Shown piece by piece: positions 61,001-64,000 of a stretch of DNA of 64,000 nt. How positions within the stretch are numbered: position 1 is the first letter of the stretch; every line of letters starts with the position of its first letter. The DNA comes from Crotophaga sulcirostris (Eukaryota > Chordata > Aves > Cuculiformes > Crotophagidae). Made by a program: the position numbers and the translations under genes. The stretch spans positions 2,132,878-2,196,877 of the forward strand of contig VYZB01000036.1 of NCBI GenBank assembly GCA_013397455.1, read 5' to 3'. The notes below the pieces were generated by a model. That model was not told where the DNA came from. It saw only the letters and a list, made by a program, of their open reading frames with translations, and ran no database searches.

Positions 61001-63576
61001 AAAGAAAAAGAGAGGACCAAAGCTATTACAGAAATCTACCTGACCAGACTTCTCTCTGTGAAGGTAGGGCTCAGCTGTGCCACGGTTACACATTACGTCT
61101 ATAGATTTTGAGGTACAACTGAAGAAAATGATGCAATCATTAGTCATGCATTTGGCTGCAATTTTGAATGTGTTGTGTACATACAAGCTGGTGTTCAGGT
61201 CTTCAAATGATTAATATTCCCTAAGGAACGTTACTGGGAAAGAGATGAAGTATAACTCCCAATCAAAGCTGAGAGCCACGAATATGTGTATGTTAAATAA
61301 GGATTTTTCTTTCAAGACAAAGATGGCTATTGTCCTCTGTACCACCTGTTTAGATAATATTTTGTTGGGTTTTCTTGTGAACCAAATGCCTTATAAACTT
61401 CTACAGAGTCTTATATTTCCTTGGTTTTGTTTGTGACTTATACTGTGATGTAACCTAGAAAAACAATATTTTTTTTTTCAAATAATAGTCCTTTTACAGT
61501 GTTTTTAGTGCTTATACTGCAGAATGGATCACAATCAAAATAATTTCATGAAACATTCCTCCTTGCACAAAGAATTTAGGATAACGTGTTTAATGACCCC
61601 AGCACCAGGCTCCTTGTGAAAATGAGGGTGGTCTGCCTCCAGCTAAAGACATTTGTCCAAGTGTGTAAGTGGATGTGAAGGGAAGTCTGTGTACAGATAA
61701 CACATCCAAGACAAAGAGCCAGCGAGATGCAGCCGCCCCTTTTCTATTCCCAATAGCCAGCTTATAGATGATTACCAATCTGAAGCCTTACTGGCTCATA
61801 CGGAGCGGATGGGGTGTGATGGCTGGGACCACAGCTACCCCTGCAGCCCAAGAACTGTTGATGTGTCCTTGCTCGCAGCAGAGTGGCTTAGGGCTCCTTG
61901 CCTTTTCCGTCCTTGTCCTGGTTTTGCTCTGGCAGCTGGAGTGATGACAAGAGAGAAGATGTAGCTCTTCAAACATGTCCATAGGGCCAACCAGCTGAGT
62001 GGGAATGAACTGCCTGTGGCCTCAACAGGGTCATCTCTAAAACAAGGGGACAGTGTCTGAGGTTGCTGTCCAGGTAGATGCAGGAATCCAGCCAAGCACA
62101 GAGCCCTCCTCAGACATTTCACTCATTGAGCTTGGTGAAGCCCATGGAGCTGGGCCAGGCTGGGTGTCTGATGAGAGCAAAGCAAAAACTCAAATGCTCA
62201 CTGGTATTTTGTCCTCTCAGCCTCTTTCTGAAAATTGCTTGATGTTCTGGACTCAGAGAAACTTGAGGTGGGAAGCTGCAAGAGCATTAAAAACGGCTAA
62301 CAATTCTTTCATGTACACAGCAACCCTGAAGTGTAAATGTATTATGTACTTGGCAACCAGTTTCTGCTTCTTCTGTCAAGCAGAAAGCACACAGTTCTGT
62401 GCCAACTGTAGAAGAGTTGGTGGGGTCACAACTTTTCACACTAGAACATAAAATTGTTCTTTAGAAGGTCTTTACTGTGTTGGCAGTTTGCAAGGTCACT
62501 GCACTAAGAAGTTGCTTATTTTTTTCACCTGATAACCTTAGCGCTCAGGATGAAGGCCATCAGTGACTGCAACTGGATTATGGGTTGTTAGTGTCAACAG
62601 AAATAAAAGACTCTAGGATAACACCAAGTTCAGCCTCTAACACAAATGTAATACTTTTTTTTTAAAATTTGCTTTTAGGGGACACTTCAGCAGTTTGTAG
62701 ATAACTTCTTTAATAGTGTACTCAACTCGAACCATGTTGTGCCACCAGCTGTGAAATACTTCTTTGACTTCCTTGATGAGCAAGCAGAAAAACATGACAT
62801 CAAGGATGAAGATACCATTCACATTTGGAAAACAAACAGGTATGGTATGAACAGAACCATACTTGTATTGCAGAGAAATGAGGGTGTAATTCCCGGATAA
62901 GTGCTGGCAGTCTTACCACAAATCAAAATAAATTTCATTTATAATTCTCAGAATCATTTTAATTAGGATAATATGTTTATATGATCAAAAAGATTCCCTG
63001 TAGGCCTAGAAGCTGTAAAAATGAAACCAACCTATTTATGGGCTTGTCATTGGTAGATTTACCACTTTACTTTTTGTCTTTCCTTGGAGAAAAGGAAAGC
63101 AAGAGGGAATTGGGACTAGATTTTCCTTTCAAAGCACAAAATCTCGTAAGATACTACTCAGGGAGTTTCTCTAACCACTCAGGTGTCTTCTTTTGCTATT
63201 TTGGGGCACTCGCTATATGAGTTTTTTCTGTGACAGATATAAAGGCTTGGTTTTCAGACATGGAAACCAGACAACAGAAAGCTTGTATAAATGTTTAAAT
63301 ATAAAATTAAACTTCACTGTTGTGAGGAGATCAAAATGCAAACCCCATACTTAATTTCATCTGATTTGCTTGTTATTGAACATTTATTGTGTGAAAAAGG
63401 ATTATTTATCTTTTTCTTTGCTTTGCAGCCTGCCTCTTAGATTCTGGGTAAACATACTGAAAAATCCCCATTTCATCTTTGATGTTCATGTTCATGAAGT
63501 AGTGGATGCTTCCTTGTCAGTCATTGCACAGACTTTCATGGATGCTTGCACAAGAACAGAGCACAAATTAAGCAGA
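983..63576 (+). CDS. PLXND1: Plexin-D1, partial (28 internal exons)
   Basis: Semaphorin receptor of the plexin family: a single-pass plasma-membrane protein that, in known biology, receives Sema3E and related ligands and signals through a cytoplasmic Ras/Rap GAP in endothelium and neurons. The 28 exons join to 1265 codons without a stop, all phases agreeing. Order by residue of this fragment: PSI 1 (about 7-50), PSI 2 (about 153-185), PSI 3 (about 294-340), IPT/TIG repeats (about 345-690), furin-like site ending at residue 697, transmembrane segment (about 731-752), coiled-coil juxtamembrane (about 754-785), GAP first half (about 788-995), Rho-binding domain (about 997-1105), GAP second half (about 1111-1265, continuing outside). 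The D1 class rather than A, B or C1 is supported by cytoplasmic signatures such as [28 protein letters not shown] and [13 protein letters not shown], which I recognise as plexin-D1. Start codon, Sema domain, C-terminal tail and stop are outside the window. It appears intact, not a pseudogene. Confidence 0.93.
1084..3101 (+). other. PLXND1: Intron
   Basis: A 2.0-kb phase-2 intron with donor gtgagt and acceptor tttgtcag. It is AT-rich around 1230-1450. No repeat family or further exon was recognised. Confidence 0.75.
3102..3228 (+). CDS. PLXND1: PLXND1 exon: PSI domain 1, second part
   Basis: Begins by completing an arginine codon (AG|G) and runs to phase 0 before gtatga. It encodes RCTKKADC, then [11 protein letters not shown], which supplies the remaining cysteines of PSI 1. 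It ends in a linker with an N-glycosylation sequon (NMS) and SRRAPAK. Confidence 0.93.
3229..4956 (+). other. PLXND1: Intron
   Basis: A 1.7-kb phase-0 intron, donor gtatga, acceptor gttttcag. A very short (GT)5 run lies at 4651-4660. Nothing else was recognised. Confidence 0.75.
4957..5107 (+). CDS. PLXND1: PLXND1 exon: linker / first Ig-like region after PSI 1
   Basis: Phase 0 start, phase 1 end before gtaaag. It encodes fragment residues 77-126, opening with [11 protein letters not shown] and containing two cysteines (ILCTFGD, IIICDPP). The VELTVSPLP start and PPTPEGQ end correspond to the stretch that follows PSI 1 in plexin-D1. The strand-rich pattern with a cysteine pair fits an IPT/Ig-like fold. 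Confidence 0.92.
5108..7429 (+). other. PLXND1: Intron
   Basis: A 2.3-kb phase-1 intron, donor gtaaag, acceptor tgtggtag. It holds the TCT microsatellite listed separately. No other repeat or exon was recognised. Confidence 0.75.
5582..5617 (+). repeat. (TCT)12 trinucleotide microsatellite
   Basis: Twelve uninterrupted TCT units (AGA on the other strand) within an intron. The pure polypyrimidine/polypurine tract is likely to vary in length between individuals. Confidence 0.95.
7430..7541 (+). CDS. PLXND1: PLXND1 exon: strand leading into PSI domain 2
   Basis: Phase 1 start, phase 2 end before gtaagt. It encodes [12 protein letters not shown], then the [11 protein letters not shown] motif. 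The YPFYDC signature marks the end of the Ig-like segment and the first cysteine of PSI 2 in plexins. Confidence 0.92.
7542..8303 (+). other. PLXND1: Intron
   Basis: A 762-bp phase-2 intron, donor gtaagt, acceptor tttgtag. No repeat was recognised. Confidence 0.75.
8304..8406 (+). CDS. PLXND1: PLXND1 exon: PSI domain 2 core
   Basis: Phase 2 start, phase 0 end before gtaatg. It encodes [17 protein letters not shown] followed by HICEE. The C-x-x-C, W-x-C-x-W spacing is the PSI 2 pattern. The next exon supplies the closing cysteine (EEECPQF). Confidence 0.92.
8407..8877 (+). other. PLXND1: Intron
   Basis: A 471-bp phase-0 intron, donor gtaatg, acceptor tctccccag. Nothing else was recognised. 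Confidence 0.75.
8878..8979 (+). CDS. PLXND1: PLXND1 exon: end of PSI 2 and start of next Ig-like/IPT region
   Basis: A symmetric phase 0-0 exon of 34 codons. EEECPQF closes PSI 2. [20 protein letters not shown] follows and resembles the first two strands of the IPT/Ig-like domain between PSI 2 and PSI 3 of plexin-D1. Confidence 0.92.
8980..14153 (+). other. PLXND1: Intron with CR1 insertion
   Basis: A 5.2-kb phase-0 intron, donor gtaagc, acceptor cttccacag. Its recognisable content is the CR1 LINE fragment at about 12585-13297. The rest (8980-12584 and 13298-14153) shows no identifiable repeat. Long open frames at 10399-10689 and 11500-11838 look like chance. Confidence 0.75.
12585..13297 (+). 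mobile_element. CR1 LINE, 5'-truncated, decayed
   Basis: Reads like the 3' end of an avian CR1 non-LTR retrotransposon in sense orientation. Landmarks run from ggtcctgcacctgggtggga, through agcccagaaagcaaatggta, gtgagacccc-agctggagtactgc and agaagggccac, to the terminal untranslated part ending in ttccaaccc-like sequence and gattctat at about 13287-13294. The encoded end of the reverse transcriptase ORF2 is broken by stops and frameshifts, so the copy is old and immobile. There is no LTR and no long poly-A, as expected for CR1. The 5' edge is approximate. Confidence 0.9.
14154..14246 (+). CDS. PLXND1: PLXND1 exon: Ig-like/IPT linker before PSI 3
   Basis: A symmetric phase 0-0 exon of 31 codons before gtaaat. 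It encodes [20 protein letters not shown] and the following GKFSFMSKE. Predicted beta strands continue the Ig-like domain between PSI 2 and PSI 3. Because both phases are 0, skipping this exon would not shift the frame. Confidence 0.9.
14247..15438 (+). other. PLXND1: Intron
   Basis: A 1.2-kb phase-0 intron, donor gtaaat, acceptor tcttccag. A 129-codon open frame at 14464-14853 has no recognisable domain. No repeat family was seen. Confidence 0.75.
15439..15520 (+). CDS. PLXND1: PLXND1 exon: last strands before PSI 3
   Basis: Phase 0 start, phase 1 end before gtaagt. It encodes 27 residues including two N-glycosylation sequons (NET and NLS) and KIDSKLM. The DSKL plus following VTLY motif leads directly into PSI 3. 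Confidence 0.91.
15521..19701 (+). other. PLXND1: Intron
   Basis: A 4.2-kb phase-1 intron, donor gtaagt, acceptor gtatttcag. It contains a purine-rich stretch near 18590-18655 and A-rich runs near 19079-19110. No repeat family or exon was recognised. Confidence 0.75.
19702..19874 (+). CDS. PLXND1: PLXND1 exon: PSI domain 3
   Basis: Phase 1 start, phase 0 end before gtaaga. It holds most of PSI 3 in one exon: [13 protein letters not shown], then [19 protein letters not shown] and [10 protein letters not shown]. The C-x-x-C and CVWC spacing is diagnostic. PEITR at the end opens the first IPT repeat. YNCS includes a glycosylation sequon. Confidence 0.94.
19875..22115 (+). other. PLXND1: Intron
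   Basis: A 2.2-kb phase-0 intron, donor gtaaga, acceptor gcaaacacag. No repeat family or further exon was recognised. Confidence 0.75.
22116..22264 (+). CDS. PLXND1: PLXND1 exon: IPT/TIG repeat 1, first part
   Basis: Phase 0 start, phase 2 end before gtaatt. [20 protein letters not shown] is a textbook IPT/TIG opening (P-x-x-GP-x-x-GG-x-x-x-T-I-x-G). It is followed by a conserved [14 protein letters not shown] strand and YSVSTR. Confidence 0.94.
22265..25215 (+). other. PLXND1: Intron
   Basis: A 2.95-kb phase-2 intron, donor gtaatt, acceptor cttgctag. It contains a G-rich stretch at 23932-23970 and the minus-strand quadruplex-type motif at 24017-24042. No repeat family was recognised. Confidence 0.75.
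24017..24042 (-). other. Potential G-quadruplex motif
   Basis: On the minus strand four runs of 4-5 guanines are separated by loops of 2-3 bases (C-runs on the + strand at 24017-24021, 24025-24028, 24032-24036 and 24039-24042). This satisfies the usual G3+N1-7 definition with short loops. Whether it folds is inference. Confidence 0.8.
25216..25324 (+). CDS. PLXND1: PLXND1 exon: IPT/TIG repeat 1, second part
   Basis: Begins by completing an arginine codon (AG|G) and ends in phase 0 before gtaagt. It encodes [28 protein letters not shown] and TYQ. This is the C-terminal half of an IPT repeat, with its cysteine and the closing FTYQ strand. Confidence 0.93.
27631..27823 (+). mobile_element. CR1 LINE 3'-end fragment
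   Basis: Sense-oriented remnant of the last roughly 190 bases of CR1. Recognisable blocks are ttctttacaatgagggggtg, ggaagtgctcaaggtcaggt, ctgatctagtgaaagatgtc and ggactagatgatctttgaag. The end is cccttcctacccaaaccatt followed by a variant of the terminal octamer. It is not autonomous. Confidence 0.9.
32700..32750 (+). mobile_element. CR1 LINE tail fragment
   Basis: Only the final bases of a CR1 3' end remain. Blocks resembling agaccagatgattgttgtag and gtcccttccaactgaactat are followed at once by the pentamer repeat. Part of the same insertion as the microsatellite that follows. Confidence 0.8.
32751..32814 (+). repeat. (TCTAT)n pentamer microsatellite
   Basis: Twelve perfect TCTAT units at 32751-32810 plus a partial unit. 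It starts where the CR1 tail would carry its terminal ATTCTATG-type octamers. Expansion of that tail is the simplest origin. Confidence 0.95.
36925..37190. other. GC-rich, CpG-bearing islet within intron
   Basis: Roughly 265 bases stand out as GC-rich in an AT-rich intron and contain about a dozen CpG dinucleotides. Opposite-strand frames stay open through it (131 codons at 36934-37329 and 91 at 36911-37186), which is expected from GC-rich composition alone. No known gene product is recognisable. Possible roles are an internal regulatory element, an alternative promoter or an unrecognised repeat. Confidence 0.5.
38069..38205 (+). CDS. PLXND1: PLXND1 exon: IPT/TIG repeat 2, first part
   Basis: Phase 0 start, phase 2 end before gtatgt. 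[20 protein letters not shown] is again the canonical IPT opening. It is followed by [13 protein letters not shown] with the conserved cysteine. The upstream frame stays open into the intron to 37925, but the CAG at 38066-38068 and the match to the family fix the boundary. Confidence 0.94.
38206..38797 (+). other. PLXND1: Intron
   Basis: A 592-bp phase-2 intron, donor gtatgt, acceptor caatctag. It is pyrimidine-rich in its second half. Nothing else was recognised. Confidence 0.75.
38798..38965 (+). CDS. PLXND1: PLXND1 exon: end of IPT 2, start of IPT 3
   Basis: Phase 2 start, phase 2 end before gtaatg (a symmetric exon). It encodes [20 protein letters not shown] with the IPT cysteine, then [20 protein letters not shown]. 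The last part closes repeat 2 (FSY) and opens repeat 3 ([10 protein letters not shown]). Confidence 0.93.
38966..40590 (+). other. PLXND1: Intron
   Basis: A 1.6-kb phase-2 intron, donor gtaatg, acceptor tgcctttcag. Nothing recognisable beyond a short A run near 39229-39240. Confidence 0.75.
40591..40699 (+). CDS. PLXND1: PLXND1 exon: IPT repeat 3, middle
   Basis: Phase 2 start, phase 0 end before gtaatt. It encodes [20 protein letters not shown] and [19 protein letters not shown]-x-x-I-x-V-T-G-x-G-F is the IPT core, and NIT is a glycosylation sequon. The linker at its end appears shorter than in the mammalian protein as I remember it. Confidence 0.92.
40700..42484 (+). other. PLXND1: Intron
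   Basis: A 1.8-kb phase-0 intron, donor gtaatt, acceptor ttcatacag. It contains a short (AAT)n run and a 9-bp inverted repeat at 41607-41626. No repeat family or extra exon was recognised. Confidence 0.7.
42485..42712 (+). CDS. PLXND1: PLXND1 exon: IPT repeat 3 end and following IPT-like region
   Basis: A symmetric phase 0-0 exon of 76 codons, before gtaagc. It encodes [24 protein letters not shown] and [29 protein letters not shown] marks the close of one IPT repeat and the start of the next. Sequons NET, NIT, NES and NFT make it the most heavily glycosylated exon in the window. Confidence 0.93.
42713..43192 (+). other. PLXND1: Intron
   Basis: A 480-bp phase-0 intron, donor gtaagc, acceptor tttctgtctag. 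Nothing else was recognised. Confidence 0.75.
43193..43369 (+). CDS. PLXND1: PLXND1 exon: membrane-proximal ectodomain with furin-like site
   Basis: A symmetric phase 0-0 exon of 59 codons, before gtaggt. It encodes [40 protein letters not shown], then [17 protein letters not shown]. The basic cluster KKRQKR-D matches the furin consensus R-x-K-R, which suggests proprotein cleavage about 30 residues before the membrane. That is established for B-class plexins but only inferred here. Confidence 0.94.
43370..43816 (+). other. PLXND1: Intron
   Basis: A 447-bp phase-0 intron, donor gtaggt, acceptor tctaattag. Nothing else was recognised. Confidence 0.75.
43817..43956 (+). CDS. PLXND1: PLXND1 exon: transmembrane segment
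   Basis: Phase 0 start, phase 2 end before gtaaga. [20 protein letters not shown] is the last outside strand. It is followed by one hydrophobic helix (residues about 731-752 of this fragment, core [14 protein letters not shown]) and the polar C-Y-R stop. This is the only membrane span, with the N side outside. Confidence 0.96.
43957..45008 (+). other. PLXND1: Intron
   Basis: A 1.05-kb phase-2 intron, donor gtaaga. The acceptor ends in AAG (ccataaag), less favourable than CAG or TAG. No repeat was recognised. Confidence 0.75.
45009..45109 (+). CDS. PLXND1: PLXND1 exon: juxtamembrane coiled coil
   Basis: Completes an arginine codon, then encodes [20 protein letters not shown] followed by [13 protein letters not shown], ending in phase 1 before gtatga. 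The heptad-like charged helix is the plexin juxtamembrane segment. In solved plexin structures it packs on the GAP and promotes active dimerisation. Confidence 0.95.
45110..47331 (+). other. PLXND1: Intron
   Basis: A 2.2-kb phase-1 intron, donor gtatga, acceptor catgttccag. No repeat family or further exon was recognised. Confidence 0.75.
47332..47561 (+). CDS. PLXND1: PLXND1 exon: GAP domain, N-terminal lobe start
   Basis: Phase 1 start, phase 0 end before gtgagt. It encodes [58 protein letters not shown] and the closing [14 protein letters not shown]. The GIP-x-LDY-x-x-Y motif is shared by all plexin GAP domains. FFLPSKDG and [10 protein letters not shown] are plexin-D1-specific in my recall. 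Confidence 0.96.
47562..48552 (+). other. PLXND1: Intron
   Basis: A 991-bp phase-0 intron, donor gtgagt, acceptor ctgtttcag. Nothing else was recognised. Confidence 0.75.
48553..48734 (+). CDS. PLXND1: PLXND1 exon: GAP domain, first arginine motif
   Basis: Phase 0 start, phase 2 end. It encodes [40 protein letters not shown] and [11 protein letters not shown] plus two bases of the next arginine. LMLRR carries the first catalytic arginine pair of the plexin Ras/Rap GAP, and the second arginine codon is split by the intron. The donor gtttga is unusually weak. Confidence 0.96.
48735..49492 (+). other. PLXND1: Intron splitting the catalytic arginine pair
   Basis: A 758-bp phase-2 intron with the non-consensus donor gtttga and a strong acceptor after a long T tract (ttttttcctcag). 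It has an A14 run at about 49125-49138. If retained, the frame would meet TAA within a few codons. Confidence 0.75.
49493..49559 (+). CDS. PLXND1: PLXND1 exon: GAP domain helix after arginine motif
   Basis: A short 67-nt exon, phase 2 start, phase 0 end before gtaaga. It completes LRR and encodes [20 protein letters not shown] plus LK. The ETV-x-x-x-ML-x-NW-x-x-x-CLY pattern is invariant in plexin GAPs. Confidence 0.96.
49672..49818 (+). CDS. PLXND1: PLXND1 exon: end of GAP first half
   Basis: A symmetric phase 0-0 exon of 49 codons, only 112 bp after the previous exon. It encodes [20 protein letters not shown], then [20 protein letters not shown] and [14 protein letters not shown]-x-x-L and KYTLND are conserved plexin signatures just before the Rho-GTPase-binding insert. 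Confidence 0.96.
51461..51518 (+). repeat. TG/TA alternating low-complexity tract
   Basis: Imperfect purine-pyrimidine alternation mixing tgtgtgtg, tgcatgca and gtgtatatatatgtgtg. It is an imperfect dinucleotide microsatellite. Confidence 0.8.
52436..52482 (+). repeat. TA/TG alternating low-complexity tract
   Basis: A second imperfect dinucleotide repeat (tatatatatgtgtgtatata, then tgtgtgtgtgcat) about 0.9 kb after the first and of similar composition. Confidence 0.8.
53089..53245 (+). CDS. PLXND1: PLXND1 exon: Rho-GTPase-binding domain, first part
   Basis: Phase 0 start, phase 1 end before gtaggt. It encodes [40 protein letters not shown] and WPKAESVVL. The ubiquitin-like fold with IPVKVL-x-CDTI-x-Q-x-KEK is the plexin RBD inserted between the two GAP halves. 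In the family it binds Rac1, Rnd1 or RhoD. Confidence 0.96.
53246..54249 (+). other. PLXND1: Intron
   Basis: A 1.0-kb phase-1 intron, donor gtaggt, acceptor taccccttag. Nothing else was recognised. Confidence 0.75.
54250..54350 (+). CDS. PLXND1: PLXND1 exon: Rho-GTPase-binding domain, middle
   Basis: Phase 1 start, phase 0 end before gtaagg. It encodes [20 protein letters not shown], then [11 protein letters not shown]. The EWR-x-G and L-x-DLD-x-TS motifs followed by W-x-R-x-NTL-x-HY are constant across plexins. Confidence 0.96.
54351..55254 (+). other. PLXND1: Intron
   Basis: A 904-bp phase-0 intron, donor gtaagg. The acceptor ends in AAG (tattttcaaag). A 151-codon open frame at 54497-54952 has no recognisable domain. 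Confidence 0.75.
55255..55339 (+). CDS. PLXND1: PLXND1 exon: end of Rho-GTPase-binding domain
   Basis: Phase 0 start, phase 1 end before gtaagt. It encodes [20 protein letters not shown] and NQQDVPGE. V-x-DGAT-x-x-L is the last RBD strand, and the acidic linker returns to the GAP fold. Confidence 0.95.
55340..60908 (+). other. PLXND1: Intron (5.6 kb)
   Basis: A phase-1 intron, donor gtaagt, acceptor ctgtttccag. It contains an AT-rich stretch around 59500-59720 and the E-box inverted repeat at 60075-60090 with homeodomain-type TAAT sites. No repeat family or extra exon was recognised. Confidence 0.75.
60075..60090. promoter_or_regulatory. Paired E-box inverted repeat, candidate enhancer core
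   Basis: The 16-mer ccaggtgcttacctgg is a perfect 6-bp inverted repeat carrying CAGGTG and an opposed ACCTG. It lies just downstream of gtaattag and cattag, which contain homeodomain TAAT cores. Such spacing is typical of bHLH/ZEB plus homeodomain sites, but function is inferred only. Confidence 0.35.
60909..61063 (+). CDS. PLXND1: PLXND1 exon: GAP domain second half, start
   Basis: Phase 1 start, phase 0 end before gtaggg. It encodes [20 protein letters not shown], then [20 protein letters not shown] and [14 protein letters not shown]-x-P and [17 protein letters not shown] are conserved plexin motifs re-entering the GAP. A donor-like AAG|GTAAAT lies inside at 60975-60983 but would break the frame. 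Confidence 0.96.
61064..62678 (+). other. PLXND1: Intron
   Basis: A 1.6-kb phase-0 intron, donor gtaggg, acceptor ttgcttttag. A 132-codon open frame at 62053-62451 has no recognisable domain. No repeat was identified. Confidence 0.75.
62679..62839 (+). CDS. PLXND1: PLXND1 exon: GAP domain second half, middle
   Basis: Phase 0 start, phase 2 end before gtatgg. It encodes [15 protein letters not shown], then [20 protein letters not shown] and [14 protein letters not shown]-x-FVD and AVKYFFD-x-LDEQA, then T-IHIWKTNS, are constant plexin GAP sequence. Confidence 0.96.
62840..63428 (+). other. PLXND1: Intron
   Basis: A 589-bp phase-2 intron, donor gtatgg, acceptor ctttgcag. Nothing else was recognised. 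Confidence 0.75.
63429..63576 (+). CDS. PLXND1: PLXND1 exon: GAP domain, second arginine motif
   Basis: Phase 2 start, phase 0 end before gtaagt. [20 protein letters not shown] holds the other catalytic arginine of the plexin GAP (fragment residue 1220), followed by [20 protein letters not shown] and EHKLSR. With LMLRR upstream, all GAP arginines are present, so the protein should be catalytically competent. The reading continues in exons beyond the window. Confidence 0.96.
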
Positions 63577-64000
63577 GTAAGTGATTTGCATTCTACATCC
63601 TGACTATGCTCATGCCTGACAAGACAAAGGGCATCCTCACAGACAATACACATTCTCTGAGGAGATACAGCCTTGATAGTTTCTTTTTAGATTTATAATG
63701 AAGTTAGCATTTCACCACTTAACAGGTTGGTGAACCTGTCAGTGTTACTGTGTAGTCTGGCAACTGATATTTATAAAAAGGAGAAAATATCAACTGTTTT
63801 TATAAAAAGCAAGTTTAAGAATTGATTATTTCATGTCCGCCAATAATTTAGTATTAACTTGCTTTAATATATTTGTAAAACTCAACAGTAATGCTGTGTG
63901 TAAACTTTATCCTTTTAGGACAAATAATCCCACCAATCTTAATAAGCATCCAAATGTTATTATCTGTAAAGCTCAAGTGCGTGTGAATATCAATGCTTGA
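63577..64000 (+). other. PLXND1: Start of the intron following the last visible exon
   Basis: Donor gtaagt opens a phase-0 intron that runs off the window. No further exon was recognised, so the remaining GAP helices, C-terminus, stop and 3' UTR lie downstream. Confidence 0.75.

Noticed and set aside
62053..62451. 132-codon open frame in the intron before the exon at 62679
   Set aside because: No domain and no plexin counterpart.
47332..63576. Assignment to an A- or B-class plexin
   Set aside because: The cytoplasmic signatures ([36 protein letters not shown]) fit D1, not A or B classes as I know them. The A and B classes differ clearly at these positions.
1..64000. CRISPR arrays, tRNA or rRNA genes, phage or plasmid functions
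   Set aside because: Nothing of the kind was seen. The window is a vertebrate gene with introns and sparse retrotransposon remnants.

Overview
The window is a vertebrate genomic segment, most likely from a bird. It holds the middle and 3' two-thirds of one large gene on the + strand: plexin-D1 (PLXND1), the semaphorin receptor. The avian (or at least archosaur) call rests on CR1-type LINE fragments whose 3' ends finish in the characteristic GATTCTAT-like tail (12585-13297, 27631-27823, 32700-32750), and on a pentamer microsatellite growing directly out of one such tail. Nothing in the window looks bacterial, viral or plasmid-derived.

Twenty-eight consecutive coding exons can be placed between 983 and 63576. 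Every boundary has a GT donor and an AG acceptor. Reading phases match across all 27 internal junctions, and the joined coding length is 3795 nt, exactly 1265 codons with no stop. The first exon begins at the end of the Sema domain, so the start codon, signal peptide and Sema domain lie upstream. The last exon ends inside the second half of the GAP domain, so the final roughly hundred residues, stop codon and 3' UTR lie downstream.

The order of coding parts is as follows. 983-5107 covers PSI domain 1 and linker. 7430-8979 covers PSI 2 and the start of an Ig-like/IPT region. 14154-19874 covers more linker and PSI 3. 22116-43369 covers the IPT/TIG repeats and a juxtamembrane stretch with a furin-like site. 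43817-43956 is the single transmembrane segment, and 45009-45109 the juxtamembrane coiled coil. 47332-49818 is the first half of the Ras/Rap-GAP domain with the first arginine motif, 53089-55339 the inserted Rho-GTPase-binding domain, and 60909-63576 the second half of the GAP with the second arginine motif. In the known biology of the family, semaphorin (chiefly Sema3E) binds the outer part, and the split cytoplasmic GAP then inactivates small GTPases of the Ras/Rap family to collapse adhesion and the cytoskeleton in endothelial cells and neurons.

The rest, over 90% of the window, is intron. I see no second gene, tRNA, rRNA or CRISPR array. The longest intron (25325-38068, 12.7 kb) contains two CR1 remnants, a GC-rich islet, a pentamer microsatellite and one in-frame pseudo-exon that could be a cassette exon. 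I find no novel system here. The observations of interest concern possible splicing variants, regulatory elements and structured or repetitive DNA inside a conserved receptor gene.
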